Shown here: in pieces, positions 12,031 to 22,391 of the stretch
Layout: each line of letters starts with the position of its first letter
Numbering within the stretch: position 1 is the first letter of the stretch
Assembly (NCBI GenBank): GCA_036023115.1
Contig: JAYKKT010000056.1
Coordinates: forward strand, 3,751,001-3,815,000
Length of the DNA stretch: 64,000 bases
Direction of reading: 5' to 3'
Origin: Brasenia schreberi
Taxonomy: Eukaryota; Streptophyta; Magnoliopsida; Nymphaeales; Cabombaceae
The notes under the pieces: model-generated
Seen by the model: the letters and a program-made list of their open reading frames with translations, nothing else
Databases searched by the model: none
What the model was told of the DNA's origin: nothing
Translations under genes and position numbers: made by a program

Positions 12031-13029
12031 CTAGACGGGGTCGGCTACATGGATTCTTTGTTTCCACAGATCTCTATCGTGTGCCATGTTAGCAGTTAAC
12101 TCCCAATAAGCTAGATCATTCTTTATTGTTTCTTTCCAACACTTTTGTGGTCGTCCTCTACCTCTTTTAATACTTTCCAAATTTAGGTTTTCTAACCTTC
12201 TTACAGGTTCTTCTTTTGATCTTCTTTCTATATGTCCAAACCATCTTAAACGATGTTCTCTCATTTTATCCTCTATTGGTGCCACTCCTAATTTGTTTCT
12301 AATAACCTCATTATGTATACGGTCTTTTCTTGTATAACCACTCATCCATCTCAACATCTTCATTTCTGTCACAGACATCTTTTGTACATGTTGATGATTA
12401 ACTGCCCAACACTCAGAACCATAAAACATGGCAGGCCTAACTGCTGCTCTATAATATTTACCTTTTAATTTTAATGGTATCTTCTTATCACAAAGAATAC
12501 CTGATGCTCCTCTCCATTTTAACCAACCAGCATTAATTCTATTTGTAACATCTCCATCAATTCTTCCATCACTTTGAAAAATTGACCCTAGGTATTTAAA
12601 ACTTTCCTTTTGGGGAATGCAATGTGTGCCAATTTTAATTTCTATGTCCTCTGAGGTAGCCAAATGATCAAACTTACATTCCATATATTCTGTCTTTGTT
12701 CTACTAAGTCGGAGGCCTTTGTTTTCTAATGTTTATCTCCATAGTTCCAATTTTCTATTAACTTTCTCCTTAGACTCCTCCACTAATACAATGTCATCTG
12801 CAAATAACATACACCAAGGTACTTCATCTTGAATATGTTTTGTTAACTCATCCATCACCATTATAAATAAGTATGGACTTAAAGTTGATCCTTGATGTAA
12901 CCCAATATTAACTTCAAAGAAGTCTGTCGTTCCTTCATGAGTCCTCACACATGTTTTTGCACCATCATACATGTCTCTTATAAGGTTAATATATGTCAAT
13001 GGGATACCTCTTTTTCCAAAGTTCTCCAA
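12031..13029 (-). pseudogene. Copy E reverse transcriptase, C-terminal part
   Basis: Two stretches in one frame (12733-13029 and 12031-12684), separated by a stop at 12733-12735 that replaces the Glu of ELWRETLE, plus a short in-frame stretch. They carry [14 protein letters not shown], the catalytic FADD box ([13 protein letters not shown]), the RT thumb ([17 protein letters not shown]) and the family's Cys/His-poor C-terminal tail ending in RIHVADPV followed by a stop. No RNase H domain is present, in line with the RTE clade. Confidence 0.85.
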
Positions 13030-13970
13030 AGAACCTCCCTCGGTACCCTATCATAAGCTTTTTCTAGATCAATAAATATCATGTGAAGGTCTTTCTTTTT
13101 TGCTCTAAAATGTTCCATAAGACGTCTCAAAAGGTGAATCGCTTCAATAGTAGATCTACCAGGCATAAATCCAAATTGGTTCTCTGTTGTACTTGATACT
13201 TGTCTTAACCTACGTTCAATAATTCTTTCCCATAATTTCATAGTATGACTCATTAACTTGATACCTCGATAATTCGCACAATTTTGAATGTCTCCCTTGT
13301 TCTTATATACGGGTATAAGTGTACTTGCTCTCCATTCCTCGGGCATCTTTTGGTTTTTCCATATTTCATTAAATAGTCTTGTGAGCCAAGTGATTCCTAT
13401 TTCTCCTAGTATTTTCCAAACTTCTATAGGAATATTATCTGGTCCTACCGATTTACCACTCTTCATATGTTTAAGAGCCTCTTTGACTTCATTCTTTTGA
13501 ATACGTCGGTAGAAATTGTGGTTTATATACTTTTCTGACTTGGCTAAATCTCCTAAACTAATACTAACATCTTTATTTTCATTAAAAAGATTATAAAAAT
13601 AGTTTTTCCATCTATTTCTTATATCATCATTTGCCACTAGAATTTTTTCATCCTCGTCTTTTATGCATCTAACATAATTAAGATCTTTAGTTTTCTTATC
13701 TCTAGCCCTAGCTATCCTAAAAATGTCTCTTTCACCCTCTTTTGAGTTGAGTTTTTTATATAAGTCCTCCCAAATCTTAGCTTTTGCTTCACTAACGGCC
13801 TTTTTTGCTTCCTTCTTTGCTTTCTTATAAGCTTCTAAAGTTTCACTAGTTTTCTTAGCATAATGTAATTTGTAACATGCCCTCTTTGCCTTGATTTTGT
13901 TTTGTACTACTTCACTCCACCACCAAGCTTCTTTTTGTGCTGGTACACCTCCCTTAGATACCCCTAACAC
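12996..13970 (-). pseudogene. Copy E linker and reverse transcriptase, middle part
   Basis: 324-codon frame continuing the RTE protein: a basic linker ([18 protein letters not shown]), then RT motifs [54 protein letters not shown] and the first catalytic Asp in [14 protein letters not shown] 1-bp deletion in a T run near 13010 ends it at LEKEVSH, where intact copies read [11 protein letters not shown]. Translation resumes in the frame of 12733-13029. Confidence 0.85.
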
Positions 13971-15160
13971 ATCTTCGCCACTTTCCTAATATGTATAGCC
14001 ATATTGTTCCACATATTAGAGGGTGTGCCAACATAATTCCAAACATCTCCTTGAAGGACTTTTTGTTTAAATATATCTTCTTTCTCACTTTTGAGGTTCC
14101 ACCATTTAGTCCGAATAGCTCGATGCACTCTTTTCTTCTTTGTCCATTTTTTTATTTGTAAATCCATAACTAAAAGTCGATGTTGGGTGGTTAAGCTTTC
14201 TCCTGGAATTACCTTACAATCTTTACAACACGCTCTATCTTTTTTTCTACAAATAAAGTAATCAATTTGTGTTTGTGATAAGCCACTCTTATAAGTAATT
14301 AAATGTTCATCTCGTTTTTTGAAGATTGTATTGACTATAAAGAGATCAAATGACATAGCAAAATTTAAAATCTCCCTACCTTCCTCGTTTATATCCCCAT
14401 AACCAAAGTTTCCATGAATCCCTTGATATCCTAATGCCTCTTTACCGACATGTCCATTTAAATCTCCTCCTAAACAAATCATCTCCCTTTGTGGAATCTT
14501 TTGAAACACCTTATCTAACTCTTCCCAAAAAACTGTCTTTATACTATCTTCTAGTCCTACTTGGGGTGCGTAAGCACAAACTATATTCAAAACCTCTACT
14601 CCTAACACTAATTTCAATGTCATAATTCGGTCACCATATCGTTGTATGTCTACTACACTCTCCTTTAAATCTTTATTTATGATAATACCAACTCCGTTTC
14701 GGGCCTTTTCTTTACCTGAGTACCATAATTTAAAACCTGTATCCTCTATCTCTTTTGCTTTTTCTCCAACCCATTTTGTCTCTTGTAAACATAGAATATG
14801 AATCTTTCTCCGAATCATAGTATCTACCACCTCCATTAGCTTACCCGATAATGTTCCGATATTCCAAGAACCAATACGAATCTTATTATCTAGGACTAGC
14901 TTCCTTACCCCCCGCATCCGTCCATAATCAAAATGCGGAGACCCTCTCTGAAAATTTTTCACTACATTCGGGCGGCAATGTAGCGGGACTAACTTCTTTA
15001 CCCACACCCGTCCATGATGTGGGAACCCTCTCTGCAATTGATTCACTACATTCGGGCGAAAATGTAGTGGCCCTTGCTTACTTCTTACTGCATTCGGGCT
15101 CTGCAGCACGTCGCTAGGCGGGAACGCCCCAAAGCAATGCTCATAATTTTTGTAATCCAT
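13964..15160 (-). pseudogene. Copy E endonuclease domain and linker (first part of RTE protein)
   Basis: 398-codon frame. About the first 90 residues read through the 5' repeat region and may be untranslated or a leader; they contain two similar units around FRPNVVNQLQRGFPHHGR and CRPNVVKNFQRGSPHFDYGR. The apurinic-type endonuclease follows, with its catalytic signatures in order: IRIGSWNIGTLSGK, LCLQETKW, CAYAPQ, LGGDLNGHVG, SQTQIDYF and TQHRLLVMDL (Asn, Glu, Asp/Asn, Asp and His of the exonuclease-endonuclease-phosphatase fold). It nicks target DNA to prime reverse transcription. The frame ends at VAKMC after a 1-bp deletion; the protein continues in the next frame at 13970. Confidence 0.85.
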
Positions 15161-15295
15161 GTTGTAGAAATCCGACGAAGTTTTACGCTGGCTGTCGGAA
15201 GCCTAACACAACCCTCCTCCTTTATCCGGGCTTGGGACCGGCAATGCAAGGGTGATCCCTTACATGGGCGGAGTTCTATCATAAGCTTTTTCTAT

Positions 15296-16919
15296 ATCAA
15301 TAAATATCATGTGAAGGTCTTTCTTTTTTGCTCTAAAATGTTCCATAAGACGTCTCAAAAGGTGAATCGCTTCAATAGTAGATCTACCAGGCATAAATCC
15401 AAATTGGTTCTCTGTTGTACTTGATACTTGTCTTAACCTACGTTCGATAATTCTTTCTCATAATTTCATAGTATGACTCATTAACTTGATACCTCGATAA
15501 TTCGCACAATTTTGAATGTCTCCCTTGTTCTTATATACGGGTATAAGTGTACTTGCTCTCCATTCCTCGGGCATCTTTTGGTTTTTCCATATTTCATTAA
15601 ATAGTCTTGTGAGCCAAGTGATTCCTATTTCTCCTAGTATTTTCCAAACTTCTATAGGAATATTATCTGGTCCTATCGATTTACCACTCTTCATACGTTT
15701 AAGAGCCTCTTTGACTTCATTCTTTTGAATACGTCGGTAGAAATTGTGGTTTATATACTTTTTTGAGTTGGCTAAATCTCCTAAACTAATACTAACATCT
15801 TTATTTTCATTAAAAAGATTATAAAAATAGTTTTTCCATCTATTTCTTATATCATCATTTGCCACTAGAATTTTTTCATCTTCGTCTTTTATGCATCTAA
15901 CATAATTAAGATCTTTAGTTTTCTTATCTCTAGCCCTAGCTATCCTAAAAATATCTCTTTCACCCTCTTTTGAGTTGAGTTTTTTATATAAGTCCTCCCA
16001 AATCTTAGCTTTTGCTTCACTAACGGCCTTTTTTGCTTCCTTCTTGGCTTTCTAATAAGCTTCTAAAGTTTCACTAGTTTTCTTAGCATAATGTAATTTA
16101 TAACATGCCCTCTTTGCCTTGATTTTATTTTGTACTATCACTCCACCACCAAGCTTCTTTTTGTGCCGGTACACCTCCCTTAGATACCCCTAACACATCT
16201 TTCGCCACTTTCCTAATATGTATAGCCATATTGTTCCACATATCACAGGGTGTACCAACATAATTCCAAACATCTCCTTGAAGGACTTTCTGTTTAAATA
16301 TATCTTCTTTCTCGCTTTTGAGGTTCCACCATTTAGTCCGAATAGCTCGATGCACTCTTTTCTTCTTTGTCCATTTTTTTATTTGTAAATCCATAACTAA
16401 AAGTCGATGTTGGGTGGTTAAGCTTTCTCCTGGAATTACCTTACAATCTTTACAACACGCTCTATCTTTTTTTCTACAAATAAAGTAATCAATTTGTGTT
16501 TGTGATAATCCACTCTTATAAGTAATTAAATGTTCATCTCGTTTTTTGAAGATTGTATTGACTATAAAGAGATCAAATGACATAGCAAAATTTAAAATCT
16601 CCCTACCTTCCTCGTTTATATCCCCATAACCAAAGTTTCCATGAATCCCTTGATATCCTAATGCCTCTTTACCGACATGTCCATTTAAATCTCCTCCTAA
16701 ACAAATCATCTCCCTTTGTGGAATCTTTTGAAACACCTTATCCAACTCTTCCCAAAAAACTGTCTTTATACTATCTTCTAGTCCTACTTGGGGTGCGTAA
16801 GCACAAACTATATTCAAAACCTCTGCTCCTAACACTAATTTCAATGTCATGATTCGGTCACCATATCGTTGTATGTCTACTACACTCTCCTTTAAATCTT
16901 TATTTATGATAATACCTAA
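15296..16919 (-). pseudogene. Copy D endonuclease-RT, N-terminal half
   Basis: Minus-strand remnants of the same RTE protein: the endonuclease from GIIINKDLKES (16910) through LGGDLNGHVG, QTQIDYF and TQHRLLVMDL to WWWS, where a 2-bp deletion shifts frame (about 16136); the linker with a Leu-to-stop-type change near 16053; and RT from [15 protein letters not shown] (15865) to SHTMKL, where Trp becomes a stop (about 15457). The first about 27 codons of the longest frame (from 17024) are host copy A sequence, not part of this protein. Confidence 0.8.
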
Positions 16920-17390
16920 CACTTGGCTCACAAGACTATTTAATAAAATATGAAGAAACCCAAAGGCGTATGAGGAATGCAGAGTGAGTACACTAATATC
17001 CATATACAAAAACAAGAGAGACATTCAGAATTGTGTGAATTATCAGGATATCAAGTTAATGAATCATACTATGAAATTATGGGAAAGAAAGTATCGAGTA
17101 CAACATAGAACCAATTTGGATTCATTCAAGACAGATCTACTATTGAAGTGATTCACCTTTTAAGACGTCTTATGGAACATTTTAGAACAAAAAAGAAATA
17201 CTTTTAGATATTTATTGATCTACAAAAAGCTTACAACAGGGTACCAAGAGATGTTCTTTAGAGAACTTTGAAAAAAAGATGTATCCTATTGACATACATA
17301 AACCTTATAAGAGACATGTACGATGGTGGAAAAATAGGTATGAGGACTCATGAAGGAATGACAAACTACTTTGAAGTTAATATTGGGTTA

Positions 17391-17770
17391 TGTTAATGTA
17401 ATAGGGGCACGGGCCACTAGGGCCCGTGCAGCCCAAGTATGAAGCAAGGGCCAAGGCCACCATGGCCCTGGCCACCACCGTTGGGAGCTCCAACGGCTAG
17501 TGCTGGCCGGCCAATACTAGTTCACTCCTTTTCTCTTTGTGTTGTTTATTTTACACCTCATGTACAATGTAAAACCTCTATAAATACAAATTCAAAACAT
17601 GAATAAAGTATGCAGTCTAGTACTGCTTTTTGACTTGTTTTGTATACGCCTTCGCTCTTGTTTGTTATTCTTGAAGATCGGCATTCGGGATTGAATGCCA
17701 TTTGACTCTTGGTGACTTGGTGATCTTGATTCATGCTACATCAACCTTCGATCATTGATGAATATTCACA
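17391..17770 (+). repeat. 5' LTR of Copia-2
   Basis: 380 bp, TGTTAATG...TTCACA. The first about 130 bp are GC-rich and palindromic: GCACGGGCC and GGCCCGTGC flank a short loop at about 17405-17428, followed by ggccaaggccaccatggccc and ccgttgggagctccaacgg. Then comes an AT-rich part with a tataaata box (17578-17585), a plausible promoter. Confidence 0.92.
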
Positions 17771-17783
17771 TGGTATCAGAGCC
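17771..17783 (+). promoter_or_regulatory. Primer-binding site of Copia-2
   Basis: TGGTATCAGAGCC, a perfect plant copia site complementary to the 3' end of initiator methionine tRNA, directly abutting the 5' LTR. Confidence 0.93.
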
Positions 17784-17924
17784 TCGGATTGAAGAAATCG
17801 GGTGCATTGGGAAGTGTGCCATCGGTGCAAAATTTAAAGAAATTTACCAAAGAGCCTCGGATTGAAGAAATCGGGTGCATTGGGAAGTGTGCCATCGGTG
17901 CAAAATTTAAAGAAATTTACCAAA
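17779..17924 (+). repeat. 73-bp tandem duplication next to the primer site
   Basis: The unit beginning agagcctcggattgaagaaa occurs twice in a row (17779-17851 and 17852-17924) with no visible difference. It repeats the end of the primer-binding site and the leader before gag. Confidence 0.92.
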
Positions 17925-18028
17925 CTTGAGGTTAGTTCATAATTTATGATTTTTGCAAAATGAAAGGTAAAAATTAGTCGTTTAGATGTATCCTAGATCC
18001 GAAATGCTACCAAAGTTGAGTTAGGACC

Positions 18029-19813
18029 ATGAAAAAGTATTTTTTGTCAAAGGATTTTTGGGATTACATCGATGGAACCATTAAAGAACAAATTTTGAAC
18101 ATTGATGATTTAGACGATGATGAAATCGCCAAAGCCCATGAAAAATACAAGTTAGATTTAAAATTGTGGGAAAAAATGAACGCAAAAAACACATGAATTA
18201 TTTGCCAAAATGTGGATGAAAAGCTTAGAAATAGGATTAGTGCATTTGAAAACGCTTTTGAAACTTGGAAATATTTGAAAAAACTTCATTCTCAAGATAA
18301 CTTTGTTTTCCAAATTGATTTAATGGAAAGAATGGTAATGCTTAAACAAGGGAACCTAAGCATTAGAGACTACCACAATGAATTTTCGGAATTATGGACT
18401 CAATTGAGAAGTTTTGACAAATTTGGAAATCTTTATAAATTAGATGAATTTCAAGAATTTCTAAACAACCAATACTTCTTTTTGTTTATGCGTGAGTTGA
18501 GAGATGAATTTGAAAATATTAGATCAAACCTTATATATAGAAAACCTAGACCTAGAGCAGATTCTTTTTTGGCCGATCTTATTATGGAGGAAATGAGATT
18601 GAAGAACATGAATGTGGCTAAGGAAGTCGTGCTTACCATATCAAAACCGAGAGAAAATTTGAAAACCTACAAGTCTCTGCATGCAAAGTACAATGAAGGC
18701 ATGTCAAAGAAGCCCATGGGACCGTGGCCCAACAAAGATACTATTTGCCACTATTGCAAGGAAAATGGACACATCAAAACCACGTGTCCTTTACTTCGGA
18801 AAAGAAGTGGAAATGCAGGAGCCGTAGAAGAAGGGGTTGTCTTGCCCAACATCATCAAAGTATACATAGAAAAAAATTTCAAGAAAAACGCAAGCATCTC
18901 CGAGAATGCTCTATCCACTTCTCAAGATATGTCTTGGTTTTTAGATTCTGGTGCATCCTTTCATATGACACATAGTGAAGATTCTTTGATTAATTCTTGT
19001 GAAACCATTGGAAAGCATGTGTTTACGGCCGATGGAACAAAACTCCAAATAAAAAAAATAGAAAACCTTAAAAAACAAAACTTTAAAATTCAAAATGTAA
19101 GTTTTATACCTAAACTTAATTTAAATCTACTTTCGGTTGCTCAAATATGTGATAACAATTGTATAGTCACTTTCTCATCCAAACATTGTATGGTGCAAGA
19201 TCACCTATCGAAGAAGGTGATTGGTCAAGGCCATAGAGAAAGTGAACTGTACAAAATGGACTATCTTGTTATGCCAAATTCCAGTTTTTGTAACATAACC
19301 CAAGATGCTACGCTATGGCATAAAAGACTTGGACACTTGGACTCTAAAAAATTATGTAATATTCCTTTGATGAAAAGCATTAGAGAGAAAAATTTTGAAT
19401 GGAAAGATTGTATTCTTGAAAAAATGCACCATCTTCCTTTTGGAGAAAGAAACTATGTACCAAAGAAAGCTTTTGATTTAATACATTCGGATGTTTGGGG
19501 CACCGCGCCCGTTGTTTCTAAAGGAGGATTGCAATACTATGTGATTTTTGTGGATGACTTTACTCGTTTTACATGGATATATCTCTTAAGACACAAATCC
19601 AAAGTATTTAAAAAAATTATAATATTTTATAATATGATAAAAAACCAATTTGGAGCAACCATTAAAATCTTTAGATCCGATTCGGAAGGAGAGTACATGT
19701 CTAATGAATTTCATAAATTTATTGAAACTAATGGTATTATTCATAAAAAATCATGCACTAAAACACCTCAACAAAATGGTCTAGCGAAAAGAAAACATAG
19801 GCATATTATCTAA
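18029..19813 (+). pseudogene. Copia-2 gag, protease and integrase
   Basis: gag opens at 18029 (MKKYFLSKDFWDYIDG), is broken by one stop at about 18194, and continues as a 533-codon frame from 18212. In that frame: gag (RDYHNEFSELWTQL), zinc knuckle C179-x2-C182-x4-H187-x4-C192 intact, protease DSGA at 245-248 (WFLDSGASFHMT), pre-integrase LWHKRLGH at 369-376, and integrase with D427 (HSDVWG), D490 (RSDSEGEY) and Lys526 where the third catalytic residue should be Glu (GLAKRKHRH in place of GVAERK). The DD35E triad is therefore lost. The CxxC of the pre-integrase zinc finger also looks eroded (KDCILEKMHH). The frame ends at 19813. Confidence 0.88.
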
Positions 19814-20420
19814 TTGCTAGTAAAGTTTCTAAATTCTTATTGGCCGAAGCTACTCTTACCGCAGTATACCTTATAAATAGAATGCCTTCATCTAACCTTG
19901 AAAATACACCACCTTTTGAAAAATTGTACAACATCTCTCCATATTATGAAAGACTTAGGGTTTTTGGATGTAGATGTTTTGTGTATACAGACAAGAATGA
20001 CAAATTATCACCTAGAGCTATTGAATGTGTCTTCCTTGGTTATGGCATTGACAAGAAGGGGTATATGTGTTTTGATCCCATAGAAGACAAATTGTACGTG
20101 TCCAAGGATGTAAAATTTTTTGAGAATGATATTTATTATGAGTCCAAATCCTTGAAAAATTCGGAACCTCTAATTCCTCAAGATATTTTTGAGCTATAAG
20201 AAGATAATGGTTGTGACTTAGTAGATCATCAAGACATTCAAGAAGATCATGTTGAAGACAATGACACTTCACACACCACTGTTGATACTCGGTCAATTGT
20301 CGAACCCTTCCCCTCACATTATACAAGACGACCTAGAGAAACTAATGATGTCCACATAGAACGTGATATTACAAGATTAGAACCCAGGGTTTCAAGGCCT
20401 TCTCAGCAATTTGTGTCCTA
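19814..20420 (+). pseudogene. Copia-2 integrase C-terminal region and linker
   Basis: Continues the polyprotein after a stop and a small deletion: WAEATLTAVYLINRMPSS (about 19840), the ERLRVFGCRCFVYT and CVFLGYGIDKKGYMCFDP blocks typical of copia integrase, up to VSKDVKFFENDIYY. A stop at 20197 precedes an acidic, Asp/His-rich linker leading to RT. Confidence 0.85.
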
Positions 20421-20449
20421 TGAATCTTTTGAACCACAATGAAGAAATT

Positions 20450-21980
20450 TGATTGCCACACTTCGTCAAGTTAAAGAACCTAGGTTCTATCATCAAGCTA
20501 AAGGTATTCCAGAATGGGAATATGCTATGAAAGATGAACTCAACGCCCTAGACAAGGCTTAGATATGGATAGTTGCACCCATGACAAAAGATAAGAAAGT
20601 CATTGGATGTCGATGTGTATATAAAATCAAAACTCACAGCAATGGTCACATTGAGAGAAAGAAGGCTAGACTAGTTGCTAAAGGTTATGCCCAAGAATAT
20701 GATAAAACTTTTGCCCCAGTAGCTAGAATGACCACAATTAGAATTCTCATAACCATTAGTGCAATTAAGCAATGAAATATATATCAACTTGATGTCAAGA
20801 ATGCTTTCTTGAATGAAGAAGTCTCCATGAGTCCTCCTCCTAGGGTCAATCTCCCTCCTGGTCATGCTCTTAAATTATGAAAGGCTTTGTATGGTCTAAA
20901 ACAAGTTCCGAAAGCTTGGTTTGATCGATTTGAAAAATTCATGCATTTACATAATTTTGTGACTTGCTATACTGATACTGTATTGTTTGTATGAAAAACA
21001 TAATCTGGTATTGTTATCTTGCTTTTGTATGTGGATGACATGATCATCACAAGAAGTGATGAAGTGGGAATTGCTGAAGTTAAATTCAATATGCATCACA
21101 AATTTGATATGAAAGACTTGGGCTTGCTGAATTACTTTTTAGGTATTGAGATAACCAAAAATAATTGTGGATACTTTATGTCTCAAACCAAGTTTGTTAA
21201 CGATATTGTTGAAAGGTCTGGTATTACAGATACTAAGGCTGTTGACACACCGGAAATCCTAGGCACTAAACTACGATCCACTAATGGTGAGAAATTGGAG
21301 GATCCCACTCCTTATCGACAGCTCATAGGTGCACTCACTTATCTCACCATTACTAGACCAGATATTTCTCATGCAGTACATATAGCAAGCCAATTTCAAC
21401 AGGCACCCACTTCTGTTCATATGAGTATTGTCTTGCGCATCATTCGATATATTAGAAACACTGCCCACAAGGGGGTCCTCTTAACTTCCTCCTCATCTTT
21501 TGATTTGTCTGTATATACGGATGCTGATTGGGGTGGAGATGTTAACAATAGACACTCTACGACTGATTTTTGTGTGTTTTTAGGTGAATCTCTTGTTTCC
21601 TGTAAGTGCAAAAAGCAACAGAAGGTGTCCCTCTCATCCACAGAAGCCGAATATCAAGTCATGACTACAGCTGCTATGGAGATTTCTTAGATCACAGCCC
21701 TTCTAGCAAACATGGGAGTCAATGTCCAGCACCCGGCCATCATGTATTGTGACAACAAAAGCGTTATGTACATTGCCTCCAACAACACTTTTCATGAGAG
21801 GACAAAGCATATCGAAATGGACTGACACTTTGTTCGTGAAGAGTGTCTAAATAAGATCTCACTTTGTTATGTCACATCTGAGATGTAGCTCGCAGACTTC
21901 TTCATCAAATCTCTTTCAGCTTCTCGATTTCAGTTTCTACTAGACAAACTTTTCGTGTATACCCCGTAAGTTTGAGGGGG
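20450..21980 (+). pseudogene. Copia-2 reverse transcriptase and RNase H
   Basis: RT from EWEYAMKDELNALDKA (about 20510) through KKARLVAKGYAQEYDKTFAP, the first catalytic Asp in QLDVKNAFLN (about 20790), KALYGLKQVPKAW and the YVDD box (LLLYVDDMIITRSDE, about 21025), then YFLGIEI and the connection region. RNase H follows: VYTDADWGGD (21510), SLSSTEAEYQ (21635), CDNKSVMYIA (21750) and ERTKHIEMD (21800). A handful of stops (near 20560, 20775, 20877, 20995, 21688, 21823) make it non-functional as sequenced, yet most catalytic residues remain. Confidence 0.88.
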
Positions 21981-21982
21981 GG
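21971..21982 (+). promoter_or_regulatory. Polypurine tract of Copia-2
   Basis: TTTGAGGGGGGG directly before the 3' LTR, the plus-strand primer of LTR-element reverse transcription. Confidence 0.85.
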
Positions 21983-22391
21983 TGTTAATGTAATAGGGGC
22001 ACGGGCCACTAGGGCCCGTGCAGCCCAAGTATGAAGCAAGGGCCAAGGCCACCATGGCCCTGGCCACCACCATTGGGAGCTCCAACGGCTAGTAGCCGTT
22101 GGAGCTGCCCCCAACGGCTAGTGCTGGCCGACCAACACTAGTTCACTCCTTTGCTCTTTGTGTTGTTTATTTTACACCTCATGTACAATGTAAAACCTCT
22201 ATAAATACCACTTCAAAACATGAATAAAGTATGCAGTCTAGTACTGCTTTTTGACTTGTTTCGTATACGCTTTCGCTCTTGTTTGTTATTCTTGAAGATC
22301 GGCATTCGGGATTGAATGCCATTTGACTCTTGGCGACTTGGTGATCTTGATTCGTGCTACATCAACCTTCGATCATTAACGAATATTCACA
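21983..22391 (+). repeat. 3' LTR of Copia-2
   Basis: 409 bp. Nearly the same as the 5' LTR except for about 29 extra bases around 22093-22121 (agtagccgttggagctgccc...), which add another arm to the AACGGCT/AGCCGTT palindrome. Confidence 0.92.

Larger units (their letters stand above)
11996..15275 (-). mobile_element. RTE LINE copy E, full length and nearly intact
   Basis: A complete 3.28-kb RTE element inserted in copy D with an exact 19-bp target-site duplication (CTATCATAAGCTTTTTCTA, 11977-11995 and 15276-15294). On its own strand it begins aactccgcccatgtaaggg, carries a structured 5' region, one long endonuclease-RT frame, and ends ...GTATGGGAAAAGGCTTAGTTGTTGTTG. Only three lesions break the frame: a 1-bp deletion near 13975, a 1-bp deletion near 13010 (both visible by comparison with D) and a nonsense change at 12733-12735. 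The identical duplications and low divergence from D indicate recent insertion, and this is the deepest level of the nest (Copia-1 > A > D > E). Confidence 0.92.
10930..16919 (-). mobile_element. RTE LINE copy D, 5'-truncated, split by copy E
   Basis: Minus-orientation RTE inserted in copy A with an exact 19-bp target-site duplication (CACTTGGCTCACAAGACTA, 10911-10929 and 16920-16938). Its GTT tail is at the left end (acaacaacaacaa). It is truncated at the 5' end within the endonuclease, at GIIINKDLKES. Copy E splits it within RT at EKAYDR. The pieces 10930-11995 and 15276-16919 join to about 2.7 kb. Sequence is very close to copy E, so D is young. Coding damage includes a Glu-to-stop at about 11154, a Trp-to-stop near 15466, a stop in the linker near 16053 and a 2-bp deletion near 16136. 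Confidence 0.9.
17391..22391 (+). mobile_element. Ty1/copia retrotransposon Copia-2
   Basis: Complete 5.0-kb copia element in RTE copy A. It has an exact 5-bp target-site duplication GGTTA (17386-17390 and 22392-22396), LTRs of 380 bp (17391-17770) and 409 bp (21983-22391) that start TGTTAATG and end TTCACA, a perfect initiator-tRNA primer site and a polypurine tract (TTTGAGGGGGGG, 21971-21982). The polyprotein has only scattered stops. The LTRs are nearly identical apart from a 29-bp insertion in the 3' LTR, so this is a recent arrival. Confidence 0.95.
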
